A DNA stretch of 64,000 nucleotides from Burkholderia sp. S171. GTDB lineage: Bacteria > Pseudomonadota > Gammaproteobacteria > Burkholderiales > Burkholderiaceae. Positions 1 through 8,676 of the stretch are shown piece by piece. Under the pieces are notes generated by a model. It was not told the DNA's origin. It was given only the letters and a program-made list of their open reading frames with translations, and did no database searches. The DNA is taken from assembly GCF_009766085.1 (NCBI RefSeq), contig NZ_LMUF01000013.1, positions 1-64,000 on the forward strand, read 5' to 3'. How positions within the stretch are numbered: position 1 is the first letter of the stretch; each line of letters begins with the position of its first letter. A program made the position numbers and the translations under genes.

Positions 1-460
1 GCGCTTTCTTTGCTTCGTTTCTTTGTCGCTAAGGACCAAGAAATGACGTGCCGCCACGCACAGTGGCTAACAGTGATAAAAAAATCATCTAACACTGGCA
101 GACCACGAACACCGAAAGCACCACCCCGGCATAGACTCCGACCGCTAACCCCAAGACCCCCCGAACACTGACCAACCCCCCGTCCACCGGTGCGAACAAA
201 AATTCCCCGTCCGAGTAAGTGCAAATCCCGATGATTGCGCTGCATCATTGGCGCGACAATAAGGCCTGCGTGCTTGTTGCACCGCAGGTCTGCATCACCA
301 TTGTGCAGCACGCAAGAAATGCAACGGCAGCGCAGCAAAATCGCAGCAGCATCACCATAATCACCCAACACCAACACCGCCAGCAAAATCACGGGGCATG
401 CGCCAAAAGCGCGCCGAGCTGAAGCTGAAACAAAGGCTCAAACAAAGCACGGAAGGGGAC
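1..460. other. Non-coding stretch before livG
   Basis: I see no supportable gene here. The first 160 bases are open in one forward frame but contain no convincing start, and the sequence is A- and C-rich with codon use unlike the neighbours. The imperfect hairpin around 262-288 (CCTGCG...CGCAGG) has no T-tract. No clear promoter for livG could be picked out. The operon start may lie in this stretch or before the window. Confidence 0.5.
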
Positions 461-1240
461 ATGATTCTCGGCGATACGATTCTGGAAACCCGCGGCCTGA
501 CAAAAGAGTTCAAAGGCTTCACCGCCGTCAACGGCGTGAACCTGCGCGTGCGCCGCGGCTCCATCCACGCATTGATCGGCCCCAACGGCGCGGGCAAAAC
601 CACCTGCTTCAACCTGCTCACCAAGTTCCTGGAACCCACCGCAGGACAAATCGTCTTCAACGGCATCGACATCACCCGCGAACGCCCCGCGCAAATCGCT
701 CGCCGCGGTGTCATCCGCTCTTTCCAGATTTCCGCTGTGTTCCCGCATCTGACAGTGATGCAGAACGTGCGCATCGGATTGCAACGCTCGCTCGGTACAT
801 CGTTTAAATTCTGGAAGAGCGAACGCGTTCTCGATGAACTCAATGATCGCGCCATGGACTTGCTCACCCAGGTCGGCTTGACCGATTTCGCCGATACCAC
901 CACGGTCGAACTTTCCTATGGCCGCAAACGCGCACTCGAAATCGCCACCACGCTGTCGATGGAACCCGAACTCATGCTCCTCGATGAACCCACGCAAGGC
1001 ATGGGTCACGAAGACGTCGACCGCGTGACGGCGCTGATCAAGAAAGTATCAGCGGGACGCACGATCCTGATGGTTGAACACAACATGAACGTGATCGCGG
1101 GTATCTCCGACACCATCACCGTCCTGCAACGCGGCGAAGTGCTGGCCGAGGGCAGCTATGCAGAGGTATCGAAGAACGCGCTGGTGATGGAAGCCTACAT
1201 GGGCAGCGCCGACGCAGCCCTCGCCGGAGCGCACGCATGA
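461..1240 (+). CDS. livG: LIV-type ABC importer ATPase (LivG)
   Basis: This is a cytoplasmic ATPase subunit of a branched-chain-amino-acid-type (HAAT) ABC importer, which would power the LivH/LivM channel encoded downstream. In the 259-residue protein, Walker A GPNGAGKT is at about residues 40-47, the ABC signature reads LSYGRKR, and Walker B is LMLLDEPTQG. The length is normal for LivG. I start at the ATG at 461 because GGAAGGGGAC lies directly before it. An in-frame ATG at 398 has no ribosome site and would add 21 non-conserved residues. It is the first gene of a five-gene set, and its stop overlaps the livF start in an ATGA. The transported solute cannot be read from the ATPase. Confidence 0.9.
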   Translation: MILGDTILETRGLTKEFKGFTAVNGVNLRVRRGSIHALIGPNGAGKTTCFNLLTKFLEPTAGQIVFNGIDITRERPAQIARRGVIRSFQISAVFPHLTVMQNVRIGLQRSLGTSFKFWKSERVLDELNDRAMDLLTQVGLTDFADTTTVELSYGRKRALEIATTLSMEPELMLLDEPTQGMGHEDVDRVTALIKKVSAGRTILMVEHNMNVIAGISDTITVLQRGEVLAEGSYAEVSKNALVMEAYMGSADAALAGAHA

Positions 1241-1998
1241 GCACGATCGTGGAAGAGCGCCGCGCAGAACAATTGCGCAAAGCATCGACTCAGGAGCCGG
1301 CGCTCGAGCTCGTTGGCGCGCAAGCCTGGTACGGTGAATCGCACATCCTGCACGGCGTGGACCTGACCGTGCATCGAGGCGAAGTGGTGACGCTGCTCGG
1401 ACGCAATGGCGCAGGCCGCACAACCACGCTGCGCGCCATCATGGGTCTGACGGGCCGTCGCACGGGGTCGATTCGTATCGGTGGACATGAAACCGTTGGC
1501 ATGTCGACGCACAAGATCGCGCACTACGGCGTGGGGTATTGCCCGGAAGAACGCGGCATCTTTTCAAGCCTCTCGTGCGAAGAGAACCTGCTTCTGCCGC
1601 CGCTCGTGGGCCCGGCGAAAGACGCCATGTCGATCGATGAAATCTATTCGATGTTCCCCAATCTCAAGGAGCGCCGCAGTAGCCAGGGCACGCGGTTATC
1701 CGGTGGCGAACAGCAAATGCTGGCGGTCGCGCGCATCTTGCGTACGGGTGCAAATCTGCTGCTGCTCGATGAAATTTCGGAAGGGCTTGCGCCTGTCATC
1801 GTCCAGACGCTTGCGCGAATGATCATGATGCTGAAGGCGCGTGGCTACACCATCGTGATGGTCGAACAGAATTTTCGTTTTGCTGCGCCGCTCGCCGATC
1901 GCTTCTATGTCATGGAGCACGGGAAGATCGTCGAGCATTTCAATTCCGGCGAACTCGAAACGAAAATGCCGGTGCTGCACGAGCTGCTCGGGGTTTAG
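1237..1998 (+). CDS. livF: LIV-type ABC importer ATPase (LivF), variant P-loop
   Basis: This is the second ATPase of the first LIV-type importer, 253 residues, translationally coupled to livG by an ATGA overlap. The ABC signature LSGGEQQMLAVARI and Walker B LLLLDEISEG are clear. The Walker A motif reads GRNGAGRTT at about residues 55-63, so Arg61 stands where nearly all ABC ATPases have the invariant lysine. The D-loop region is also unusual, with DEISEGLAP instead of DEPSLGLAP. The other three LIV ATPase domains in this window keep the lysine. The rest of the gene looks intact and normally coding, so I read it as a functional variant and not a pseudogene. Confidence 0.88.
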   Translation: MSTIVEERRAEQLRKASTQEPALELVGAQAWYGESHILHGVDLTVHRGEVVTLLGRNGAGRTTTLRAIMGLTGRRTGSIRIGGHETVGMSTHKIAHYGVGYCPEERGIFSSLSCEENLLLPPLVGPAKDAMSIDEIYSMFPNLKERRSSQGTRLSGGEQQMLAVARILRTGANLLLLDEISEGLAPVIVQTLARMIMMLKARGYTIVMVEQNFRFAAPLADRFYVMEHGKIVEHFNSGELETKMPVLHELLGV

Positions 1999-2058
1999 AA
2001 CATCAACGCACGCTCAAAGCACGCTCAACGCAAGAACAACAACTCAACGGAGACTGTA

Positions 2059-3282
2059 ATGAAGAAGAAGACCCTCGCGCGCCTGTCGGGACTCTGCCTG
2101 GCAGTTGCCGCGGCCACGGCCTCGCTGATGGCTGGCAACGTTCAGGCAGCTCCCGGCGACACGGTGAAGATTGGCTATATCACCGACTTGTCGGGCCTTT
2201 ATGCTGATATCGACGGGCAGGGTGGCCTCGAATCCATCCGCATGGCAATCGCGGATTTCGGCGGCAAGGTGAACGGCAAGCCGATTGAACTCGTCTACGC
2301 GGATCACCAGAACAAGGCGGACATTGCAGCGTCGCGGGCGCGTGAATGGATTGACCGCGACGGCGTGAACGTGATTATTGGCGGCACGAATTCGGCAACC
2401 GCGTTGTCGACGAATCAAGTGGCCGGCGAAAAGCATATCCCGTACATCAACATTGGCGCGGGCGCGGACAACCTGACCAACGAGCAATGCACGCCCTACA
2501 CGGTTCACTACGCGTACGACACCATGGCGCTCGCCAAGGGCACGGGTTCGGCGGTAACGAAGCAGGGCGGCAAGACGTGGTTCTTCCTGACGGCCGACTA
2601 CGCGTTCGGCAAGGCGCTGGAAAAGAACACGTCGGACGTGGTGAAGGCGAACGGCGGCCAAGTACTCGGCGCGGTTCGTCATCCGTTGTCGGCGTCTGAC
2701 TTTTCTTCGTTCCTGCTGCAGGCGCAATCGTCGAAGGCGCAGGTGCTGGGTCTGGCGAACGCAGGCGGCGACACGATCAACTCGATCAAGGCCGCGAAGG
2801 AATTCGGCATCACCAAGACGATGAAGCTCGCCGCACTGCTGATCTTCCTCACCGACATCCACAGCCTGGGTCTCGAAACCACGCAAGGCCTGGTTGCAAC
2901 TGACAGCTGGTACTGGAACAAGGACGCGACCACGCGCGCCTGGGCACAGCGCTACTTTGCGAAGATGAAGAAGATGCCGACAAGTCTTCACGCAGCCGAT
3001 TACTCCGCGGTCACCACGTACCTGAAGGCGGTGCAAGCGGCCGGCACGACGGATAGCGACAAGGTCATGGACCAGTTGCACAAGATGAAGATCAATGACT
3101 TCTACACGCAAAACGGCTACATCCGCGCGGACGGAAGCATGATCCACGACATGTACCTGATGCAAGTGAAGACGCCGGCGGAATCGAAGGAACCTTGGGA
3201 CTACTACAAGATCACGGCGACCATTCCGGGCGATCAGGCCTTCGACACCAAGGCTGAATCGCGCTGCGCGTTGTGGAAGTAA
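2059..3282 (+). CDS. Periplasmic binding protein of LIV-type importer
   Basis: This is a 407-residue periplasmic solute-binding protein of the type I (LivJ/LivK-like) fold. Residues 1-30 form a signal peptide: a KKK start, a hydrophobic core and an Ala-X-Ala type cut near VQAAPG. The mature protein opens with VKIGYITDLSGLYADIDGQG, the typical first strand of the family. The start ATG follows CGGAGACTGTA. It lies between the two ATPase genes and the two permease genes of the same cluster. The ligand is unknown. Members of this branch bind amino acids, amides or aromatic acids, so branched-chain amino acids should not be assumed. Confidence 0.88.
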   Translation: MKKKTLARLSGLCLAVAAATASLMAGNVQAAPGDTVKIGYITDLSGLYADIDGQGGLESIRMAIADFGGKVNGKPIELVYADHQNKADIAASRAREWIDRDGVNVIIGGTNSATALSTNQVAGEKHIPYINIGAGADNLTNEQCTPYTVHYAYDTMALAKGTGSAVTKQGGKTWFFLTADYAFGKALEKNTSDVVKANGGQVLGAVRHPLSASDFSSFLLQAQSSKAQVLGLANAGGDTINSIKAAKEFGITKTMKLAALLIFLTDIHSLGLETTQGLVATDSWYWNKDATTRAWAQRYFAKMKKMPTSLHAADYSAVTTYLKAVQAAGTTDSDKVMDQLHKMKINDFYTQNGYIRADGSMIHDMYLMQVKTPAESKEPWDYYKITATIPGDQAFDTKAESRCALWK

Positions 3283-3436
3283 GCGGCCGGTTTTAGCGGC
3301 ACTGCGGATTCAGGTGTGACGCGTCGGGTGTTGAAGCCCACGCACCCTTCGTGATCCGCATGATCGATCGACGCATGCCGGCTTGCTCATCTTGAGCCTG
3401 CCAGCATGCGTCGAAACTACTCTGACGGCAGATTCA

Positions 3437-4321
3437 ATGGAAATTTTCGGCATTCCGCTCGCGGCGATGATGAGCCAGTTGCTGCTCGGGCTGGTGAACG
3501 GATCGTTCTACGCCATCTTGAGCCTTGGCCTCGCGGTGATTTTCGGCCTGCTCAACGTGATCAACTTCGCGCACGGCGCGTTGTTCATGCTGGGCGCGAT
3601 GCTCACATGGATGGGTTTTTCGTATTTCAACGTGCCGTATTGGGCGATGCTCGTGCTCGCGCCTTTAGTGGTGGGCGTGTTCGGCATCGTGATTGAACGG
3701 ACGATGTTGCGCTGGCTGTATAAGCTCGATCATCTGTATGGCTTGCTGCTTACGTTTGGTCTGACGCTGGTTATTGAAGGCGTGTTCCGGTCTATCTATG
3801 GTTCATCCGGCCAGCCTTACGATGTCCCTGAAATGCTCTCCGGCGCGACGAACCTTGGCTTCATGTACCTGCCGAATTATCGTGCGTGGGTGGTGCTGGC
3901 ATCGCTGGTCGTGTGTTTTGCGACGTGGTTCGTGATCGAGAAAACGCGCCTGGGTGCGTATCTTCGCGCGGGCACCGAGAACCCGAAGATGGTCGAGGCG
4001 TTCGGCATCAACGTGCCGCTGATGGTCACGCTCACCTACGGTTTCGGCGTCGCGCTCGCGGCGTTCGCGGGCGTGCTTGCCGCGCCGGTGATCCAGGTGT
4101 CGCCGCTGATGGGGCAGTCGATGATCATCACCGTGTTCGCGGTGGTCGTTATCGGCGGAATGGGGTCGATCATGGGATCGATCCTGACCGGCCTCGGGCT
4201 CGGCGTGATTGAGGGCCTGACGCGCGTGTTCTATCCGGAAGCCTCGGCGACGGTCGTTTTCGTGATCATGGCGCTGGTGCTGCTCGTGCGCCCGGCGGGA
4301 CTTTTCGGCAAGGAAAAATGA
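3437..4321 (+). CDS. livH: LIV-type ABC importer permease (LivH)
   Basis: This is an inner-membrane permease, one half of the channel of the first importer. The 294-residue product is almost wholly hydrophobic, with the LivH hallmark GLVNGSFYAILSLGLAVIFG near the N-terminus and INFAHGALFMLGA just after it. Near the C-terminus, VVIGGMGSIMGSILTGLGLG is the usual coupling-region pattern. I start at ATG 3437, which gives the normal LivH length. The frame opens earlier, at 3383, but the extra 18 residues are not family-like. The stop overlaps livM in an ATGA. Confidence 0.88.
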   Translation: MEIFGIPLAAMMSQLLLGLVNGSFYAILSLGLAVIFGLLNVINFAHGALFMLGAMLTWMGFSYFNVPYWAMLVLAPLVVGVFGIVIERTMLRWLYKLDHLYGLLLTFGLTLVIEGVFRSIYGSSGQPYDVPEMLSGATNLGFMYLPNYRAWVVLASLVVCFATWFVIEKTRLGAYLRAGTENPKMVEAFGINVPLMVTLTYGFGVALAAFAGVLAAPVIQVSPLMGQSMIITVFAVVVIGGMGSIMGSILTGLGLGVIEGLTRVFYPEASATVVFVIMALVLLVRPAGLFGKEK

Positions 4322-5292
4322 TGGTTAGGAAAGTGCTCTACGGCGTGTTGCTTGCCGGTCTGATCGCGGCGCCGTTCCTCGGCGTGTACCCGGTCTTCAT
4401 GATGAAAGTGCTGTGTTTCGCGCTGTTGGCGGCCGCCTTCAACTTGTTGATCGGCTACACGGGTCTGCTTTCCTTCGGCCACGCGATGTTCCTCGCCAGC
4501 GCTGGTTATTCCGCCGGATATGCCATCCAGACGCTCGGTTTTACGCCGGAACTCGGCGTGATTGCAGGCACGGCAGTGGCGACTCTTCTTGGGTTGATCG
4601 TGGGCTTGTTCGCGATTCGGCGCCAAGGCATCTACTTCGCGATGGTCACGCTGGCGCTCGCGCAGATGGTCTATTTCGTGTTCTTGCAGGCGCCGTTCAC
4701 GCATGGCGAAGACGGTATGCAAGGCGTGCCGCGCGGCAAGCTGTTCGGCGCAATCAGCCTCAGTTCCGACCTGACGCTCTATTACGTCGTGCTCGTGGTG
4801 ATGGTGCTGGCGTTTGGGTTCATTGTGCGCGTGGTGCATTCGCCGTTCGGGCAAGTGCTGATCGCGATCAAGGAGAACGAGCCGCGCGCGATCTCGCTGG
4901 GTTACGACACGTCGCGTTTCAAGCTGCTGGCGTTCGTGTTGTCGGCGGGATTGGCGGGACTGGCTGGCGCGCTTCAAACATTGGTGCTCGGCTTCGAGAC
5001 GCTCGGCGACGCCTACTGGACCATGTCCGGCCTGGTCGTGCTGATGACCCTGGTGGGTGGCATGAGCACCATGTTCGGGCCTCTGCTTGGCGCATTCATC
5101 ATTGTGGCGCTGGAGAATCGTCTCGGCGATATCGGCGCAGCGCTGTCTTCGCTCACCGGTATCGACTGGTTTAACTCGCTGGGAGAGTCGGTGACGATCG
5201 TGACAGGCCTTATCTTTATTGCATGCGTGCTGCTGTTCCGGCGCGGCATTGTGGGGGAAATCGTCGCACGGGTGAGGCCGTTGCGCGGCTAG
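4318..5292 (+). CDS. livM: LIV-type ABC importer permease (LivM)
   Basis: This is the second inner-membrane permease of the first importer, 324 residues with about eight to ten membrane segments. The family pattern NLLIGYTGLLSFGHAMFLASAG is near residue 45, and the EENEP-type loop (IKENEPRAISLGYD) comes later. Start and stop are clear: the gene overlaps livH by four bases and ends at 5292. No terminator follows directly. The first hairpin with a T-tract downstream is 260 bases away and appears to belong to a separate small transcript. Confidence 0.88.
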   Translation: MMVRKVLYGVLLAGLIAAPFLGVYPVFMMKVLCFALLAAAFNLLIGYTGLLSFGHAMFLASAGYSAGYAIQTLGFTPELGVIAGTAVATLLGLIVGLFAIRRQGIYFAMVTLALAQMVYFVFLQAPFTHGEDGMQGVPRGKLFGAISLSSDLTLYYVVLVVMVLAFGFIVRVVHSPFGQVLIAIKENEPRAISLGYDTSRFKLLAFVLSAGLAGLAGALQTLVLGFETLGDAYWTMSGLVVLMTLVGGMSTMFGPLLGAFIIVALENRLGDIGAALSSLTGIDWFNSLGESVTIVTGLIFIACVLLFRRGIVGEIVARVRPLRG

Positions 5293-5450
5293 AACGACAG
5301 TAGCCGACACCACGCAATTTAGTTGGCGATCCGAAGTAGTTGCCATGACGAATGATGGTTTTCCCGCAGTTAACCGCCGCATTTAACAGGACCTGGATAA
5401 ACGGGCGCCCAATAAAGGTGCTAACGTGCACCACTAGGGTAAATGCTAGG

Positions 5451-5479
5451 TTGTCGGTATTGATTGCACAATCTAATAT
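5451..5479 (+). promoter_or_regulatory. Sigma-70-type promoter of a candidate small RNA
   Basis: TTGTCG (5451-5456) and TAATAT (5474-5479) are separated by 17 bases, which is the optimal spacing. No protein gene follows before the strong terminator at 5553-5590, so this promoter would make a transcript of about 100 bases. Confidence 0.45.
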
Positions 5480-5486
5480 CCGTTTC

Positions 5487-5590
5487 AGTTCTGTTGCACC
5501 CGAATTTTGAGGTGGAGAACGAGGAGACAACGAGGCATCAAGTGCCCGACCGAAAGCGCTGTTGGATGATTCCAACAGCGCTTTTTATTT
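5487..5590 (+). ncRNA. Candidate small RNA, about 100 nt
   Basis: The stretch lies between a reasonable promoter (TTGTCG-N17-TAATAT) and a textbook intrinsic terminator, and I find no open frame with a ribosome site in it. The inferred 5' end is about seven bases after the -10 box. Purine-rich GGTGGAG and GAGGAGAC patches in the single-stranded part could be target-binding segments or ribosome sites. This is inference from signals only. The alternative is that the hairpin is simply a distant terminator for livM. Confidence 0.4.
5553..5590 (+). terminator. Intrinsic terminator
   Basis: A perfect 13-bp stem (AAAGCGCTGTTGG, 5553-5565, and its complement at 5572-5584) with a 6-base loop is followed by a T-rich tail. 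It lies 260 bases after livM and about 65 bases after the inferred start of the candidate small RNA. Confidence 0.85.
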
Positions 5591-5772
5591 GTGCTCCGTA
5601 TTCTCGGATTTTCACATCCACATCGATTTATTCTGCCGGGATCAAAGGGCCAGACGCGCCCTTCGAACGCCCGCGATTCGCATTAATTTAATCATTTTCG
5701 TACGGGTTTTCCCGAGCATTTTTTAATGCGTGCTTTGGCGCGCATTCGCTCGTTCAAATTCCTTCAAATCGC

Positions 5773-5802
5773 TTGCCCCACGGGGTTCTCGTCCGCTACA
5801 CT
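5773..5802 (+). promoter_or_regulatory. Possible promoter of the second importer cluster
   Basis: TTGCCC (5773-5778) and TACACT (5797-5802) are 18 bases apart, about 80 bases before the start codon of the binding-protein gene at 5884. The fit is moderate and is based on sequence only. Confidence 0.4.
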
Positions 5803-5883
5803 CGCGATTCACCGACCGCGTGGTCGGGATATAAAAATCGTAAAATCGCGCCAGTGAACAAAACACATTTACGGGGCATATCA

Positions 5884-7050
5884 ATGAAGTTGGCTTTACG
5901 CTGGATCTCGACGGCGGCGCTCGTCGCGAGCGTGTCCATGGTAGTCAGTACGCAGGTTTTTGCAGACGTAAAGATTGGCGTGACGTTATCCGCTACCGGC
6001 CCGGCTGCATCGCTGGGAATTCCTGAAAAGAACACCATTGCGCTGCTGCCGAAGGAGATCGCCGGGCAAAAGATGGAATACATCGTGCTCGATGACGCGA
6101 CCGATTCCACGCAAGCCATCAAGAATGCCCGCAAGTTGACGAGTGAAGATCACGTCGACGCCCTGATCGGTTCCACGGTTGTTCCGAATTCGCTTGCGAT
6201 GATCGATGTGGCGTCAGAGACCTCCACACCCATGATCTCGATGGCCGCAGCGGCCACGATCGTCGAACCGATGGATGCAAAACGCGCGTGGGTCTTCAAG
6301 ACGCCGCAGAACGACATCTTGATGGCGACGGCTATTGCGCAGCACATGTCGAATCATGGCGTGAAGTCGGTGGCGTTTATTGGTTTCAGCGATGCTTACG
6401 GCGAGAGCTGGTTCAAGGAATTCACCAAAGCCGCCGATCTCGCGAAGATCAAGGTGGTCGCTAACGAACGGTTCGCGCGCAACGATACATCGGTGACAGG
6501 GCAGGTTCTCAAGGCCATGTCGCAGAATCCCGATGCTGTGCTGATCGCGGGCGCCGGTACGCCAGCCGCGTTGCCGCAAAAGACGCTGAAAGAGCGGGGC
6601 TACAAGGGCAAGATCTATCAGACGCATGGCGTGGCGAACAACGACTTCCTGCGCGTGTGCGGCAAGGATTGTGAGGGCACATTCCTGCCGGCCGGGCCGT
6701 TGCTGGTTGCAGCGCAGCTGCCCGATTCGAACCCCGTGAAGAAGGCCGCGCTGACTTATAAACAGGCTTACGAAAGTGCTTATGGTGCGGGTTCCGTGTC
6801 CACGTTCGGCGGTCACGCGTGGGACGCGGGTCTGTTGCTGCAACGGGCGATTCCGATCGCGTTGAAGAAGGGGCAACCGGGCACGCAGGCGTTTCGTGAA
6901 GCGTTGCGCGCGGCTATCGAGAGCACCCAGGATTTGCCCGGCTCGCACGGGATCTTCAACATGAGCGCAAACGATCACTCAGGACTCGATCAGCGGGCGC
7001 GCGTGATGGTGGAGATCGTCGGCGGGCAGTGGAAGCTCGCCAAAGACTGA
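5884..7050 (+). CDS. Periplasmic binding protein, LIV type (paralog 1)
   Basis: This is a 388-residue periplasmic solute-binding protein of the type I fold with a signal peptide ending near VFADVKIG. It shares long identical runs with the product of 7334-8512, such as KIGVTLSATGPAASLGIPEK and QTHGVANNDFLRVCGKDC, so the two are paralogs from a tandem duplication. The conserved pair of cysteines in RVCGKDC probably forms a disulfide. I start at ATG 5884 because only there does a proper signal peptide begin. The frame itself opens at 5773, inside the putative promoter. It has its own terminator at 7085-7113, so it is probably expressed as a separate unit. The ligand is not known. Confidence 0.87.
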   Translation: MKLALRWISTAALVASVSMVVSTQVFADVKIGVTLSATGPAASLGIPEKNTIALLPKEIAGQKMEYIVLDDATDSTQAIKNARKLTSEDHVDALIGSTVVPNSLAMIDVASETSTPMISMAAAATIVEPMDAKRAWVFKTPQNDILMATAIAQHMSNHGVKSVAFIGFSDAYGESWFKEFTKAADLAKIKVVANERFARNDTSVTGQVLKAMSQNPDAVLIAGAGTPAALPQKTLKERGYKGKIYQTHGVANNDFLRVCGKDCEGTFLPAGPLLVAAQLPDSNPVKKAALTYKQAYESAYGAGSVSTFGGHAWDAGLLLQRAIPIALKKGQPGTQAFREALRAAIESTQDLPGSHGIFNMSANDHSGLDQRARVMVEIVGGQWKLAKD

Positions 7051-7084
7051 CGGGAAACCTAAACGACGATATGAACCGACCTAA

Positions 7085-7113
7085 GGCGCGTTGCTTCGAA
7101 CGCGCCTTTTTTT
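7085..7113 (+). terminator. Intrinsic terminator after paralog 1
   Basis: Stem GGCGCGTT / AACGCGCC (7085-7106) with a GCTTCG loop is followed by seven T. It separates the first binding-protein gene from its paralog. Confidence 0.88.
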
Positions 7114-7333
7114 CGAGGTGTTATCGAATAGGTTGGATGTTTTAGATGGGCTCGGCAGCGCTGGCCTGATGGCTAACGCTGAGGGAAAACGAGTCTAGGC
7201 ACAGGCAATGACCGAAAATAGATTGAGCGGCAACTAATAAGCGGCAGCAAGCCAAGACCGCACGACAAGATTCATAACAACTCGCAGTAGCGTACAAGGC
7301 GTGCGCGATGGCATAGCGTCTGGAGACGATGCA

Positions 7334-8512
7334 ATGAAAAAGACTAACTCGTGGAAGTGGCAGGGACGGCTGACAAGCGCGGCGCTCGGCGTGACGCTTG
7401 CCTTTGCTGGTGGCACTGCGTTCGCGCAGGTGAAGATTGGCGTGACGTTATCGGCGACCGGGCCGGCGGCATCGCTTGGGATTCCCGAGAAAAATACGAT
7501 CGCGTTGTTGCCGAAGGAGATCGGCGGGAAGACGGTGGAGTACATCGTGCTCGATGACGGTTCCGACACCAGCCGCGCAGTGCAGAACACGCGCAAGCTG
7601 ATCGATGAAGATCATGTCGACGCTATCGTGGGCTCGACCGTCACGCCGAACTCGCTTGCCATGCTCGACCCGGCAAGCCAGGGCAAGACGCCAATGATCT
7701 CGCTGGCTGCATCGGCTGCGATCATCTCGCCGATGGATGCCAAACGCTCGTGGGCGTTCAAGACGCCCCAGAACGACAGCCTGATGGCCGACGCAATTGC
7801 CGAGTATATGGAGAAGCACGGCGTGAAGACGGTTGGCTTCATCGGCTTCGCAGATGCGTACGGCGACGGCTGGTACAGCGTGTTCAACACCGCCGCGGCC
7901 GCGCACAACCTGAAGATCGTCACGAACGAGCGCTTTAATCGCACCGATACCTCGGTCACCGGCCAAGTGCTGAAGACCATGAGCGCCAATCCGGATGCGG
8001 TGTTGATCGCGGGTGCGGGTACGCCGTCTGCGCTGCCTGCCAAGGCACTGAAGGAGCGTGGTTACAAGGGCAAGGTCTATCAGACGCACGGCGTGGCGAA
8101 CAACGACTTCCTGCGCGTGTGCGGGAAGGATTGCGATGGCGAATTGCTGCCCGCGGGGCCGATCCTCGTGACGGATCAATTGCCTGACAGCAATCCGGTG
8201 AAGAAGTCGTCGCAGGCTTATAAGGCGGCGTATGAGAAGGCCTACGGCGCAGGGTCGGTATCCACGTTTGGCGGTCACGCGTGGGATGCCGGGCACATGC
8301 TGGAGCAAGCTATTCCCGAAGCGCTCAAGACGGCTCAACCAGGCACCGAAGCGTTTCGTGTAGCGCTACGCAACGCGCTGGAAAACGTGAAGGACCTGCC
8401 GCTCGCGCACGGCGTGATGAACACCACGCCAACCGATCACAACGGCCTCGACAAGCGCGCCCGCGTGATGGTGCAGATTGTCGATGGCAAGTGGAAGCTG
8501 CAGACCGACTAG
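7334..8512 (+). CDS. Periplasmic binding protein, LIV type (paralog 2)
   Basis: This is a 392-residue periplasmic binding protein, clearly homologous to its upstream neighbour along the whole length, including GAGSVSTFGGHAWDAG near the C-terminus. The signal peptide starts MKKTNSWKWQG and cuts near AFAQVKIG. I start at ATG 7334, which follows CTGGAGACGATGCA. It is the binding protein nearest the livH-livMG-livF genes and lacks a terminator of its own before them, so it is the likely main partner of the second importer, with paralog 1 giving a second specificity. The ligand is not known. Confidence 0.87.
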   Translation: MKKTNSWKWQGRLTSAALGVTLAFAGGTAFAQVKIGVTLSATGPAASLGIPEKNTIALLPKEIGGKTVEYIVLDDGSDTSRAVQNTRKLIDEDHVDAIVGSTVTPNSLAMLDPASQGKTPMISLAASAAIISPMDAKRSWAFKTPQNDSLMADAIAEYMEKHGVKTVGFIGFADAYGDGWYSVFNTAAAAHNLKIVTNERFNRTDTSVTGQVLKTMSANPDAVLIAGAGTPSALPAKALKERGYKGKVYQTHGVANNDFLRVCGKDCDGELLPAGPILVTDQLPDSNPVKKSSQAYKAAYEKAYGAGSVSTFGGHAWDAGHMLEQAIPEALKTAQPGTEAFRVALRNALENVKDLPLAHGVMNTTPTDHNGLDKRARVMVQIVDGKWKLQTD

Positions 8513-8676
8513 TCGTGACATGGATCGCTTGCGCGCCGGCAATTTGGCGCGTTAGCGTTCCAACGTTCCGGGGTATCAACCATGGCCTGAGGCTGCGTTT
8601 TTCTCGCGGTTCCAGGCCATATTTTCGATGGGCTGATCCGGCAGTCCCAGTAGCAGGACGTTCCTAAAGAGGAAGT

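Larger units (their letters stand above)
5293..5883. other. Intergenic region between the two importer clusters
   Basis: No protein gene is supported in these 590 bases. The region holds a promoter and terminator pair enclosing about 100 bases (separate entries), a T- and A-rich stretch at 5680-5730, and a possible promoter for the next binding-protein gene at 5773-5802. A frame open at 5464-5691 runs through the terminator hairpin and has no ribosome site, so I do not accept it. Confidence 0.5.

Noticed and set aside
219..422. Small frame upstream of livG
   Set aside because: It has no ribosome site, a low-complexity Gln/His-rich product, and overlaps the region just before the livG start.
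2044..3165. Long minus-strand frames opposite real genes (for example here, and at 21688-23316 and 24236-26209)
   Set aside because: They are His/Arg/Gln-rich mirror frames caused by strong GC third-position bias in the plus-strand genes; no family motifs or ribosome sites.
5464..5691. Frame of 75 residues after livM
   Set aside because: It runs through a strong terminator hairpin and has no ribosome site; a non-coding RNA explains the region better.
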